The position numbers and the translations under genes were made by a program. 26,521 nucleotides of DNA from Comamonadaceae bacterium UBA2334 (GTDB lineage: Bacteria > Pseudomonadota > Gammaproteobacteria > Burkholderiales > Burkholderiaceae_C): the NCBI GenBank assembly GCA_002344885.1, contig DDUQ01000083.1, positions 1 to 26,521 of the forward strand, read 5' to 3'. The notes under the pieces were generated by a model. That model was not told where the DNA came from and did not search any database. It saw nothing but the letters and a program-made list of their open reading frames with translations. Every line of letters begins with the position of its first letter. Positions within the stretch are counted from its first letter, which is position 1. Positions 8,556-16,599 of the stretch are shown here, one piece after another.

Positions 8556-9711
8556 CCATCAGCCAGACCAGGCCTGCCGCCATCAGCGCTACGGGCACGA
8601 GTGAACCCAGGTTCAGCCAGGTCCAGCCCTGGGTGGTCACCAGCGCGCCGGATGCAAACGACGTGAATGCCATGGTGGCAAACACACAGAAATTGATGGC
8701 GGCCTGTGCGCGGTCTTTTTCCTGGGGCCGGTAGCTCTGCAACGCCAGTGTGGTGCTGCCGGTGAACACGAAGTTCCAGCCCACGCCCAACAGGAACAGC
8801 GCGCCCAGAAACTGGTGGAAGTCCTGCCCTGACAGCGCAATGCCGATGCACAGCGCGTTCAGCAGCACGCCCACCATCATCACCTGCAGCGTGCCGAAGC
8901 GCTTGATCAGGTGACCGGTGAAAAACCCCGGCGCGAACATGCCGATGACGTGCCACTCCAGCACCCATGCCGCATCGTCAAACGGAAAACCGCAGGTCTG
9001 CATGGCCAGCGGTGTGGCGGCCATCAGCAGGTTCATCACCCCGTAGCTCAGGGCGCCCGCACCCGCCGCGACGATGAAAACTGGTTGCCGCATGATCTCG
9101 CCCAGCGGCCGACCCTGTTCAGCCTGACCGTCCGGGCCCTTGGCCTTTGCCTCGGACGCTGGAAAAGTGACCATGGCCATCACCCCCATGGCCAACACCG
9201 CCACGGCGGCCAGTGCCAGGTAGGCACCCATGAAGGGTGCATCGGCCAGTGCACGGGTGCGGCTGGCCAGGTTCGGGCCCAGCACGGCACCGATCAGGCC
9301 GCCGGCCAGCACCAGCGAAACGGCTTTTTCCTTGAACGCGGGCGCGGCCAGTTCGGCGGCTGCAAACCGGTACAACTGGCCGTTGGCGCTGTAATAGCCA
9401 GCGATGACCGTGGCAGCGACGAGCGTCCAGAACTGTTGCTGGGCCACCGCCCAGGCCGCCAGCAGGGCTGACAGGCAGGCCACCAGCAAACCGAGCTGGA
9501 AGGACACCTTGCGTCCCCAGGTGGACTGGCTGCGGGCAACCAATCCGGTGGACAGGGCCCCGCCCACCACATACCCCATGACGGGCAATGTGGCCATCCA
9601 GCCCACCGGTGCCAGGCTGAGCCCCACCAGCCCGTTGATGGCAATGAAGGTCACGTTATTGGTCAGGAACAGGCCTTGCGCGGCGGCCAGCAGCCAGAGG
9701 TTTTTATTCAT
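8530..9711 (-). CDS. MFS transporter
   Basis: This 393-residue, highly hydrophobic protein has about 11-12 predicted membrane spans in two halves, separated by a hydrophilic loop (SEAKAKGPDGQAEQGRP, near residue 210). This is the usual major facilitator layout. The loop after the second span, GLVARSQSTWGRKVSF, corresponds to the conserved cytoplasmic MFS motif A position (G-x-L-x-D-R-x-G-R-R/K) in divergent form. The protein starts MNKNLWLLAAAQGLFL. No Shine-Dalgarno sequence is visible before the ATG; instead TATAAC sits about ten bases upstream (9721-9726), hinting at a very short or absent leader. The gene is convergent with the hydrolase, overlapping it by 26 bp, and lies 84 bp downstream of rsmE on the same strand. 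The substrate is unknown. Confidence 0.85.
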   Translation of the reverse strand: MNKNLWLLAAAQGLFLTNNVTFIAINGLVGLSLAPVGWMATLPVMGYVVGGALSTGLVARSQSTWGRKVSFQLGLLVACLSALLAAWAVAQQQFWTLVAATVIAGYYSANGQLYRFAAAELAAPAFKEKAVSLVLAGGLIGAVLGPNLASRTRALADAPFMGAYLALAAVAVLAMGVMAMVTFPASEAKAKGPDGQAEQGRPLGEIMRQPVFIVAAGAGALSYGVMNLLMAATPLAMQTCGFPFDDAAWVLEWHVIGMFAPGFFTGHLIKRFGTLQVMMVGVLLNALCIGIALSGQDFHQFLGALFLLGVGWNFVFTGSTTLALQSYRPQEKDRAQAAINFCVFATMAFTSFASGALVTTQGWTWLNLGSLVPVALMAAGLVWLMAKNAAPAS

Positions 9712-9756
9712 CAGCGACAGGTTATACAGCAGCGCCCAGCCTGGACTTGTGCCGCA

Positions 9757-9777
9757 CCGGACAGTGGCGGTGTCCGG
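9757..9777 (-). terminator. Hairpin downstream of rsmE (possible terminator)
   Basis: CCGGACA and TGTCCGG form a perfect 7-bp stem around a 7-base loop, about 20 bases past the rsmE stop codon and before the MFS gene. No T-run follows on the minus strand, so it could instead act as an RNA-stability hairpin. Confidence 0.3.
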
Positions 9778-9795
9778 GCGTGGTTGTGTGGGCTG

Positions 9796-10545
9796 TCAGC
9801 CCGTGATGTGCAGCGCCAGTGCGAGGGCCGTGAGAGCGGCGGTTTCGCTGCGCAGCACCCGTGGCCCCAGGTGCACCGGCACACAGCCTTGGTGGCGGGC
9901 CAGTTCGTCCTCGGCTGGGGAGAGGCCACCCTCCGGCCCGCTGAGAAACCATACCGCCTGTTGCGAAGGCAGCTGGCGTAACCAGTCGGTCAGGGGTTGT
10001 GTGCCCTCGGCCAGCGACAGCACACAGCGGGCTGGTGCGGCGGTGCCAGGTTCACCGTGTGCTGGCGGTTGAGACAACCAATGCGGCAAATCGTCCACGC
10101 CCTGCACGGCAGGCACCCGGTTACCGCCGCACTGTTCGCAAGCTGCAACGGCCAGCGCCTGCCAGTGCGCCTGTTTTTTTTCGGCACGTTCGCCCTTGAG
10201 CCGCAGCACGCTGTGCGCGGTGTGCAGGGGCTGGATGCTGGTGACGCCCAGTTCGGTGGCTTTTTCCACGAGCCAGTCCATGCGTTCGTTCGCAGGCATG
10301 CCCACGGCCAGGTGCACCGGCCGTTCAGGTTCGCACTGGCGGGTGTGGTGGTGCCCGATCACCACCGCCACGTCACTGCGCCCCATGCGGGTGATGGTGG
10401 CGGTGTACTCGCCGCCATCACCGTTGAACAGGGTGATGTCCATGCCCGGCTGCAGGCGCAGCACCTGCACATGCCGGGCCGCCCCGGCGGGCAACTCCAG
10501 CGTGAGCCCGGCGTGCAGGGGAAGAGGGCAGTGAAATCGGGGCAT
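9796..10545 (-). CDS. rsmE: 16S rRNA (uracil-1498-N3)-methyltransferase RsmE
   Basis: This 249-residue SPOUT-class methyltransferase transfers a methyl group from SAM to N3 of U1498 of 16S rRNA in the small subunit. The N-terminal PUA-like RNA-binding domain (about 1-70) begins MPRFHCPLPL and contains HVQVLRLQPG. The catalytic knot domain (about 75-245) shows the family signatures EKATELGV, ACEQCGGNRVP, LSGPEGGLSPAED and LGPRVLRSETAAL, the last forming the SAM-binding trefoil knot. Length is standard. The start ATG abuts a dispersed repeat copy (10545-10604) that fills the whole gap to the upstream amgK-like gene, so the upstream sequence resembles repeat rather than a normal ribosome site. 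A 6-1-6 palindrome, GGGCTG-T-CAGCCC, covers the stop codon. Confidence 0.95.
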   Translation of the reverse strand: MPRFHCPLPLHAGLTLELPAGAARHVQVLRLQPGMDITLFNGDGGEYTATITRMGRSDVAVVIGHHHTRQCEPERPVHLAVGMPANERMDWLVEKATELGVTSIQPLHTAHSVLRLKGERAEKKQAHWQALAVAACEQCGGNRVPAVQGVDDLPHWLSQPPAHGEPGTAAPARCVLSLAEGTQPLTDWLRQLPSQQAVWFLSGPEGGLSPAEDELARHQGCVPVHLGPRVLRSETAALTALALALHITG

Positions 10546-10604
10546 TGAAATGTAGCTGGAAACTCAATGGCATCAGGCGCTGGATGGCATTTTTATTGCC
10601 AATG
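10545..10604 (+). repeat. Dispersed AT-richer repeat, copy D, between amgK-like gene and rsmE
   Basis: The segment fills almost the entire intergenic space. In the same orientation as copy A it has TTGAAAT, GTAGCTGG, CAATGGCATCAGGCGCTGGA and TTTTTATTG, in the same order and at nearly the same spacing. Its position puts it in the 5' leader of rsmE and just after the kinase stop codon. Confidence 0.55.
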
Positions 10605-10608
10605 TTCG

Positions 10609-11763
10609 TCAAACCCGTCCGTAAGCGAAGCCGGTCGCCGCCTGCAGACCTTCCACTTCGTCGATCAGCCGCAGCAGCGGGGTCAGTTCGCGGTAGCGGC
10701 TGGCGGTGTTGCGCACATACATGACAAAGCGTGGGGTGTCCGCCAGGTACTTGGGCTTGCCGTCGCGCAGCGTCAGGCGGGCAAAAATGCCCAGCACCTT
10801 CAGGTGGCGCTGCAGCCCCATCCATTCGACCGCGCGGTAGAACTCGCCAAAGTCTTCGCTCCAGCCTTCGAAGTCCAGCAAACCGAGTTTGCGCGCCTGC
10901 TCCCAATAGCGGATGGTGACTTCCAGCACGAAGTCTTCCTCCCAGCTCAGGAAGGCATCGCGCATCAGGCTCGCAATGTCGTAGGTCACCGGTCCATACA
11001 GCGCATCCTGGAAATCCAGCACGCCCAGACGTTGCGCAGCGCCGGCGGGCACATGACCGGCATGCGGCACCATGAGGTTGCGGGGCATGAAATCCCGGTG
11101 CACATACACCTTCGGGCCGGCCAGGTTGCGCGTCACGATGGTGGCAAACGTCTTGTCCAGCATGGTCAGTTGCGCCTCGCTCAACGTCAGGCCTTTGTGC
11201 CGCGTCAGGTACCAATCGGGGAACAGCTGCAATTCGCGCCGCAGCACCGCTTCGTCATAGGGCGGCAGCACGTCGGTCTGGCTGGCTGTCTGCCAGGTGG
11301 TCAGGGCTGCGAGTGCATCTTTGTAGCGGGGCAGGTTGGCTTGGGGGTGCTCGGTGTCCAACACGTCGAGCAGCGTCTGGGAGCCCAGGTCGCTCAGCAG
11401 CATGAAGCCCTGTGGCTCGTCCCACGCCAGGATGTCAGGCACGTGCAGGCCGCAAGCCGCCATCAGGCGGGCCACTTTCACAAACGGCTGGCAGTTTTCC
11501 TGGGCAGGTGGGGCATCCATCACGATGCAGCTGCCGCCGTCAGCCCGGTCTACACGGAAATAGCGGCGGAAGCTCGCATCGGCCGACGCAGCGCGCGCTG
11601 TGGCGGGCAGCAGGTGGTGTGCGCTGCTCTGCTCGTTCAACCAGGTGTCAAAGGCGCGCTGGCGGGCCGGGTCTGCCCATTCGATACCTGCCCCTGAAAC
11701 GCGGGCGGCGGAATGAGGCGTGGCCGACGGTTCGCCGGGTATGGGAGGGGGGAAGGAGGTCAT
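10609..11763 (-). CDS. amgK: Aminoglycoside-phosphotransferase-fold sugar kinase, AmgK-like (N-acetylmuramate/N-acetylglucosamine 1-kinase)
   Basis: This 384-residue APH-fold kinase has ATP-binding N-lobe elements (ASADASFRRYFRV, about 60-71) and the catalytic loop VHRDFMPRNLM with Asp224 and Asn229. The metal-binding DFQDALYGP (Asp250) is followed by YDIASLMRDAF. The FRRYFRV, FPDWYL and DFQDA signatures match the AmgK family. AmgK phosphorylates the anomeric carbon of MurNAc and GlcNAc so that recycled peptidoglycan sugar can re-enter UDP-MurNAc synthesis. Its position divergent from lptD supports the call, because amgK commonly sits there in Gram-negatives. Its usual partner murU, encoding MurNAc-1-P uridylyltransferase, is not adjacent; rsmE follows instead. 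The first 25-30 residues are proline- and serine-rich and probably an over-long start, so a GTG or later start is possible. No strong ribosome site precedes the ATG at 11763. Confidence 0.8.
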   Translation of the reverse strand: MTSFPPPIPGEPSATPHSAARVSGAGIEWADPARQRAFDTWLNEQSSAHHLLPATARAASADASFRRYFRVDRADGGSCIVMDAPPAQENCQPFVKVARLMAACGLHVPDILAWDEPQGFMLLSDLGSQTLLDVLDTEHPQANLPRYKDALAALTTWQTASQTDVLPPYDEAVLRRELQLFPDWYLTRHKGLTLSEAQLTMLDKTFATIVTRNLAGPKVYVHRDFMPRNLMVPHAGHVPAGAAQRLGVLDFQDALYGPVTYDIASLMRDAFLSWEEDFVLEVTIRYWEQARKLGLLDFEGWSEDFGEFYRAVEWMGLQRHLKVLGIFARLTLRDGKPKYLADTPRFVMYVRNTASRYRELTPLLRLIDEVEGLQAATGFAYGRV

Positions 11764-11782
11764 GCTGAGGTACCCGGCATAC

Positions 11783-11788
11783 GATAAT
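11783..11788 (+). promoter_or_regulatory. Candidate -10 element for lptD in the 42-bp amgK/lptD divergent gap
   Basis: GATAAT lies 17 bases before the lptD ATG, inside the small palindrome GCAT-ACGATA-ATGC. No good -35 was seen at 17 bp, and any -35 would fall inside the divergent kinase gene. The implied leader is only about 10 bases, and no Shine-Dalgarno sequence is visible before the ATG. Confidence 0.35.
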
Positions 11789-11805
11789 GCGCCCGGATTC
11801 TACAA

Positions 11806-14277
11806 ATGACCTCTCCTGTCCCCGTTTGCCGGCCTACGCTGTCCAGCGTCCTGTCGCCCCGGTCCACGCAGCCGCGTGGACGCCGGGTGCTGCTGCGCGT
11901 GGCGGCCTGCCTGGCCGCTTGGGGTGTGGCGGGCACGGGTGCCCAATCGGTCACTGTTGGTGCGCAAAGCGCGCCTGAACAGGCGCCTGTGCCCTTGCGG
12001 GCGAGCGGCATGCTGCTCGACCGCCTGCCGCCGGATGCCCAGGACGCGGCACCCAGTTTTGTGTCTGGCGATGCCATCAGCGGAAAATCGGGCGAACACA
12101 CCGTGGTCGAGGGACACGCCGAGTTGCGTCGGCATGACACCATCCTGAAGGCAGACCGGTTGGAGCTGTTCCATCGGACCGACGAGGCGGCTGCCACAGG
12201 CAATGTCAGTGTGCTGCGCAATGGCAACCGGTTCACGGGCCCTGAGCTCAAGCTCAACATCCAGACCTACGAAGGCTTTTTCACGACACCCACTTACGAG
12301 TTGCTGCAGTCCAACGGGCGGGGCGGTGCAACACGTGTGGATTTCAAGGGCGAAAACCTGACACTGGCGCATAACGCGACGTACACCACCTGCCTGGCAC
12401 CGGCCGACATGCTGCCGGATTGGTGGATCAGGGCTGTCGGCCTCGAACTGGACCATGCGGATGACACCGGACGCGCCACTTCCGGTGCCCTGTACTTCAA
12501 GGGTGTGCCGATTCTGGCTGCCCCTTACATCAGCTTTCCGCTGTCGGACAAACGCAAGTCGGGCCTGCTGCCGCCGGCCATCAACCTCACCAACCTCAGC
12601 GGTCTGGAGCTGACGCTGCCTTACTACTGGAACATTGCGCCCGAGATGGATGCCACCTTCTCGCCGACGCTGATGACCAAGCGCGGCATCAACCTGACAG
12701 GCGAGTTCCGCTACCTCCAACCGACCTTCCAGGGCGAGGTGAAGGCGTCGCTGATGCCTGATGACCGGTTGCGCGCCCGTCAGCGCTGGGGACACAGCCT
12801 GGTGCACCAGCATGCGTTGGGCGATCAGGTGCCCGGGCTCAGCGGCTCGGGTTTGCGGTTCAACCTCAACCGCGTCAGTGACAACGATTACTGGCGGGAC
12901 TTTCCCCGTTCCGGCGCCGTCCTCACGCAGCGTTTGTTGCCGGCAGAAGGCGTGTTGTCCGGTCGCATCGGGTCCGTAGGTGTCACCGCCGGGATCTACA
13001 CCTGGCAAACCTTGCAGGATGCCGTCGCACCCATTGTGGCTCCGTACGACCGTCAACCCCAGATCGATATGCACTGGGGTCGGTTGAACCAGGTGTTGGG
13101 CGGTCTGGACGGCGTCGACTATTCGTTCACCAGCCAGTTGACGCGCTTCACCACGCGTCGTGCGCCGTCGGTCACGTCCGTGCTGGCTGACATCAACGGT
13201 AACCGGCTACTGGGCATCGCCCAGATCAGCCGCCAGTGGCAGACCCCGGGCTGGTTCATCAAGCCGAAGGCGCAGTTGCACCTGTCGCACTACAGCTTCG
13301 ACCAGGCGTTGTTCACCGGTGTGCGCAGCGCCAGCCGCGCCTTGCCCACGGTGAGTGTGGACAGCGGCCTGGTTTTCGAACGTGAAGCCACGGTGCTGGG
13401 CCGTGGGTTGTTGCAAACGCTGGAGCCACGTGCGTTTTACGTGCACACGCCTTACCGTGATCAGAACAGCTTGCCCAATTACGACTCGGCTGCGAAAGAC
13501 TTCAACGTGGGCTCCGCCTGGACTGAGAACGTGTTCGGTGGCCATGACCGCATTTCTGACGTGCACGCACTCACGGTGGGCGTGGGTTCCCGCCTGATCG
13601 ACCCTGCCTCGGGTGCCGAGGCGGCCCGCTTCACGGTGGCCCAGCGTCTGCGGTTTGCCGATCAGCGCGTGGTGCTGCCGGGCGGCACCCCCGTGACGGA
13701 CCGGGTCAGCGACGTGTTGCTCGGTGCCGCGCTCAACTGGGATCCGCGCTGGGCTTTTGAAAGCTCCGTGCAGTTCAACCCCAAACAGGGCCGCTCCCAG
13801 CGCACCACGGTAGGGGGCCGATACCATCCCCAGGCTTTTCACGTGCTGAGTGCGGCCTATCGTTTGCAGCGGGCAGGCGGGCTGTTGCCGCCGAGCGAGC
13901 AGGTTGATGTTGGATGGCAGTGGCCCCTGAGCATCGGCCGTACAGGGGCGTATGGCAGCGGGTCCGGCGAATCAACAGGCTGCAGCGGCAACTGGTACAG
14001 CGTGGGCCGGATCAACTACAGCATGCCCGACAGCAAGGTTGTCGATCTGGTGGCAGGGCTTGAATATGATGCGGGGTGTTGGGTTGGCCGCGTTGTGCTC
14101 GAGCGCTTGCAGCGCAGCGCAGCCAACAGCAGCCAGCGGGTGATGTTCCAGCTCGAGTTCACGGGCTTTACCCGCATCGGCTCCAATCCCTTGCAGACGC
14201 TGCGCAACAACGTGCCCAGGTATATGACGCTGAACGAGCAAGTCCAGACACCCAGCCGGTTCGGGCGTTACGAGTGA
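11806..14277 (+). CDS. lptD: LPS-assembly protein LptD
   Basis: This 823-residue outer-membrane barrel protein, with the lipoprotein LptE, receives LPS from the periplasmic Lpt bridge and inserts it into the outer leaflet. An N-terminal signal peptide is visible (hydrophobic LLRVAACLAAWGVAGTGA, cut near residue 46). It is followed by the periplasmic OstA/LptA-like jellyroll (about 85-190; SGDAISGKSGEHTVVEGHAE) and the LptD barrel domain (about 230-800; LAAPYISFPLSDKRKSGLL, LTLPYYWNIAPEMDATFSP). The mature part has Cys196, Cys726 and Cys758, which allows the disulfide between N-terminal domain and barrel known to activate LptD. The E. coli adjacent CC pair is not present. The C-terminus ends in a long hydrophobic-alternating region followed by a short tail. 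It is the first gene of an lptD-surA-ksgA operon, with SurA, its own periplasmic chaperone, directly downstream. Confidence 0.96.
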   Translation: MTSPVPVCRPTLSSVLSPRSTQPRGRRVLLRVAACLAAWGVAGTGAQSVTVGAQSAPEQAPVPLRASGMLLDRLPPDAQDAAPSFVSGDAISGKSGEHTVVEGHAELRRHDTILKADRLELFHRTDEAAATGNVSVLRNGNRFTGPELKLNIQTYEGFFTTPTYELLQSNGRGGATRVDFKGENLTLAHNATYTTCLAPADMLPDWWIRAVGLELDHADDTGRATSGALYFKGVPILAAPYISFPLSDKRKSGLLPPAINLTNLSGLELTLPYYWNIAPEMDATFSPTLMTKRGINLTGEFRYLQPTFQGEVKASLMPDDRLRARQRWGHSLVHQHALGDQVPGLSGSGLRFNLNRVSDNDYWRDFPRSGAVLTQRLLPAEGVLSGRIGSVGVTAGIYTWQTLQDAVAPIVAPYDRQPQIDMHWGRLNQVLGGLDGVDYSFTSQLTRFTTRRAPSVTSVLADINGNRLLGIAQISRQWQTPGWFIKPKAQLHLSHYSFDQALFTGVRSASRALPTVSVDSGLVFEREATVLGRGLLQTLEPRAFYVHTPYRDQNSLPNYDSAAKDFNVGSAWTENVFGGHDRISDVHALTVGVGSRLIDPASGAEAARFTVAQRLRFADQRVVLPGGTPVTDRVSDVLLGAALNWDPRWAFESSVQFNPKQGRSQRTTVGGRYHPQAFHVLSAAYRLQRAGGLLPPSEQVDVGWQWPLSIGRTGAYGSGSGESTGCSGNWYSVGRINYSMPDSKVVDLVAGLEYDAGCWVGRVVLERLQRSAANSSQRVMFQLEFTGFTRIGSNPLQTLRNNVPRYMTLNEQVQTPSRFGRYE

Positions 14278-14317
14278 CGCGGGTGGTGCCGTGACGTCTC
14301 AGAAGGATGATAACCAG

Positions 14318-15706
14318 ATGAAACATCGTGCTTCCCTTTTTCCAGGCTCGCGGGCCATGTGTGCGGCCATACTGGGCATGGTCGTCGCAGCTGGCGCTGG
14401 CGCGCAAGGCCTGAAGGCCACAACAGGCGGGCTTTCAGGCGCAACGGCGCGGGCTGCCATCGCGCAATCCAATGAACCGGTCACCACCGACTTCATTGTC
14501 GCGGTGGTCAACAACGAGCCCATCACCAACCAGGAGGTGCGTTCGCGCATGCGTCTGGTGGCGGACCAGATGGCGCGCACCGGTGCCCCCGTGCCATCGC
14601 GTGAACAGTTGCGCGAGCAGGTGCTGGAATCGGTCATCCTCGAAAAGGCGCAGCTTCAACTGGCCAAGGAACTCAACATCCGGGTCGATGCGGCAGCCCT
14701 CGATGAGGCTGAACGCACCATTGCACGGCAGAACCAGTTGACCGTGAGCCAGATGCACGACCGTCTGAAGGCCGATGGCCTCGATGTGACAGCGTTCCGC
14801 GACAACCTTCGCAAGCAGATCCAGTTGCAACGCCTGCGGGAGCGCGAGCTGGAAGCACGCGTTAAGGTGACCGAACCCGACATCGAGCGGTTTTTGCAGC
14901 AGAAGCAGGACAACCCTGGCAGCGACCTGCAAATTCACCTGGCCCAGGTGTTGATCGCCGTGCCCGAAAACGTGGAGCCGCAGAAGCTGGCCGCACTCAT
15001 GGGCAAGGCTCAGATGGTGGCCGAAAAGGCGCGTACCGGCGCCGATTTTGGTGCCTTGGCGCGGGAGTATTCCGATGCCCCTGACCGAGCTGCGGGTGGC
15101 AGCCTGGGGTTGCGGGCGGCTGACCGGCTGCCGGTGTTGTTTGTCAACGCCACCCGCAGCCACTCCGCTGGCGGTGTGGCCGGCCCGGTGCGCAGCCCGG
15201 CAGGTTTCCATGTGCTCAAGGTGATCGACAAGCGCATTGCCGGCATGCCCGAGCCCGTCGTCACGCAAACGCGGGCGCGTCACATCCTGCTGCGCACCAC
15301 TGCGAGCCTGAGCGAACAGGATGCGGTGGCCCGCCTGGCCGAGATGCGACGGCGCATTGCTGCGGGCCAGGCAGACTTTGCAGCCTTGGCCAGGGAGGTG
15401 AGCCAGGACAGTTCTGCTGCCGACGGCGGCAACCTGGGCTGGGTGGCCCCCGGCGTGTTTGTGCCCGAGTTCGAAGACGTTATGAACAACCTCCAGCCCA
15501 TGGAGTTGTCGGCGCCGGTGGTGTCGCGGTTCGGGGTGCACCTGATCCAGGTGCTGGAGCGTCGGCAGGTCGAGATGACCGCCCGTGAACAGCGGGAGCA
15601 GCTGAGGATGTTGGTGCGGGAACAGAAACTCGACGAGGCGTACCAGAAGTGGCTGGAGGACATCCGCATGCGCGCTTACGTCGAGATGCGAGAGCCCCCC
15701 CAATGA
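14318..15706 (+). CDS. surA: Periplasmic chaperone and peptidyl-prolyl isomerase SurA
   Basis: This periplasmic folding factor for outer-membrane proteins is 462 residues from the chosen start. A signal peptide (MKHRASLFPGSRAMC, then AAILGMVVAAGAGAQ) precedes the SurA N-terminal chaperone domain (FIVAVVNNEPITNQEVRSRM, about residues 55-180). Two parvulin (PpiC) domains follow, the second the more canonical, with QTRARHILLR, DGGNLGWVAPGVFVPEFE and RFGVHLIQVLERR. I chose the ATG at 14318 because it gives a clean signal peptide and has GAAGGA ten bases upstream. A GTG at 14291 would add nine mostly polar residues including two aspartates and is a possible alternative. The gene follows lptD by about 40 bp, and its stop codon overlaps the ksgA start in ATGA, so translation of the two is probably coupled. 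pdxA, which lies between surA and ksgA in E. coli, is absent. Confidence 0.95.
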   Translation: MKHRASLFPGSRAMCAAILGMVVAAGAGAQGLKATTGGLSGATARAAIAQSNEPVTTDFIVAVVNNEPITNQEVRSRMRLVADQMARTGAPVPSREQLREQVLESVILEKAQLQLAKELNIRVDAAALDEAERTIARQNQLTVSQMHDRLKADGLDVTAFRDNLRKQIQLQRLRERELEARVKVTEPDIERFLQQKQDNPGSDLQIHLAQVLIAVPENVEPQKLAALMGKAQMVAEKARTGADFGALAREYSDAPDRAAGGSLGLRAADRLPVLFVNATRSHSAGGVAGPVRSPAGFHVLKVIDKRIAGMPEPVVTQTRARHILLRTTASLSEQDAVARLAEMRRRIAAGQADFAALAREVSQDSSAADGGNLGWVAPGVFVPEFEDVMNNLQPMELSAPVVSRFGVHLIQVLERRQVEMTAREQREQLRMLVREQKLDEAYQKWLEDIRMRAYVEMREPPQ

Positions 15707-16470
15707 AGCACATTGCTCGCAAGCGGTTTGGTCAGCATTTTCTGAGTGACAACGGCATCATCGATGCCATTGTCGATGCCATCGATCCCCGTCCGGGCGA
15801 GCCCATGGTCGAAATCGGCCCCGGCCTGGCCGCGCTGACGCAGCCTTTGGTCGAGCGGCTGGGGCGGTTGACGGTGGTCGAGCTCGACCGTGACCTGGCC
15901 AGCCGCCTGCGCGCGCGGCCTGATCTGACGGTGGTCGAGTCCGATGTGCTGAATGTTGATTTTGCGCTTTTAGCAAAAAGCTTGTCTGCTACAAAGTTGA
16001 GAGTTGTTGGCAATTTACCCTACAACATCTCCACGCCCATTCTGTTCCATTTGTTCGATGCCGTCGATGTGGTGCAGGACCAGCATTTCATGCTTCAGAA
16101 GGAGGTGATCGACCGCATGGTCGCCGTACCATCCTCGTCGGCATATGGCCGCTTGTCGGTCATGTTGCAGTGGCGCTATGACATGACGGATGTGCTGTTC
16201 GTGCCGCCCGAATCGTTCGACCCGCCTCCCAAGGTCGACAGCGCGGTGGTGCGCATGGTGCCGCATGCCTGTCCGGTGCCTCTGGACGTGCAGGTCTTCG
16301 GCGAGTTGGTGAAGGTGGCGTTCAGCCAGCGCCGCAAGCTGTTGCGCCACACCTTGGGCAAGTGGCTGGCCGAACGGGGTTTCGAGGGGCAGTTCGATGT
16401 TCAGCGGCGGGCCGAAGAGGTATCCGTGGCGGAATATGTGGCGCTGGCGGCAGCTGTCCGCGCGGCATGA
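15703..16470 (+). CDS. ksgA: 16S rRNA (adenine-1518/1519-N6)-dimethyltransferase
   Basis: KsgA/RsmA dimethylates the two adjacent adenines A1518 and A1519 in the 3' hairpin of 16S rRNA late in 30S assembly, using SAM. The 255-residue protein shows KRFGQHFL at its N-terminus, SAM motif I EIGPGLAALT (37-46), the acidic VVELDRDLA, the catalytic NLPYNIST (104-111) and the C-terminal VAFSQRRKLLRHTLG. The ATG at 15703 overlaps the surA stop. An upstream in-frame start at 15649 would add 18 residues translated from the surA gene and unlike the family, so it is rejected. One oddity: codons for about residues 84-108 are unusually AT-rich in an otherwise GC-rich gene (see the repeat entry), though the protein there is normal for KsgA. 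A strong hairpin follows the gene. Confidence 0.96.
   Translation: MKHIARKRFGQHFLSDNGIIDAIVDAIDPRPGEPMVEIGPGLAALTQPLVERLGRLTVVELDRDLASRLRARPDLTVVESDVLNVDFALLAKSLSATKLRVVGNLPYNISTPILFHLFDAVDVVQDQHFMLQKEVIDRMVAVPSSSAYGRLSVMLQWRYDMTDVLFVPPESFDPPPKVDSAVVRMVPHACPVPLDVQVFGELVKVAFSQRRKLLRHTLGKWLAERGFEGQFDVQRRAEEVSVAEYVALAAAVRAA
15955..16016 (-). repeat. AT-rich patch in ksgA, possible degenerate dispersed-repeat copy
   Basis: About 60 bases with A/T-ending codons stand out from the rest of ksgA. The patch shares GCTTGTCTG and an AT-rich flank with repeat copy C near 21850, but the alignment is much poorer than among copies A, C and D. It may be a remnant of the same element or simply local codon-use drift. 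Confidence 0.3.
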
Positions 16471-16518
16471 CCGTGCTGTGACGTTGAAGATTCGCCAATC
16501 AAAGCGTTTTCTCATGCA

Positions 16519-16544
16519 AAACGGCCAGCGTATGCTGGCCGTTT
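16519..16544. terminator. Strong hairpin, probable bidirectional terminator between ksgA and the barstar gene
   Basis: AAACGGCCAGC and GCTGGCCGTTT form a perfect 11-bp stem with a 4-base GTAT loop, 48 bases after the ksgA stop and 55 bases after the convergent barstar gene's stop. TTT ends the arm on the plus strand and TTTT on the minus strand, which suits intrinsic termination in both directions. Confidence 0.75.
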
Positions 16545-16599
16545 GAAGTGGAGGGGCAGTGCTTCAGGCGATCGACTGGACGCCCGGTGATGTGCCGGA

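Noticed and set aside
11800..13074. A 424-codon minus-strand frame inside lptD
   Set aside because: It is antisense to LptD, its composition is typical of a shadow frame and it has no ribosome site.
15649..15702. Upstream start extending ksgA by 18 residues
   Set aside because: The added residues are translated from the surA 3' end. The ATG at 15703 overlaps the surA stop and gives the family-typical MKHIARKRFGQHFL.
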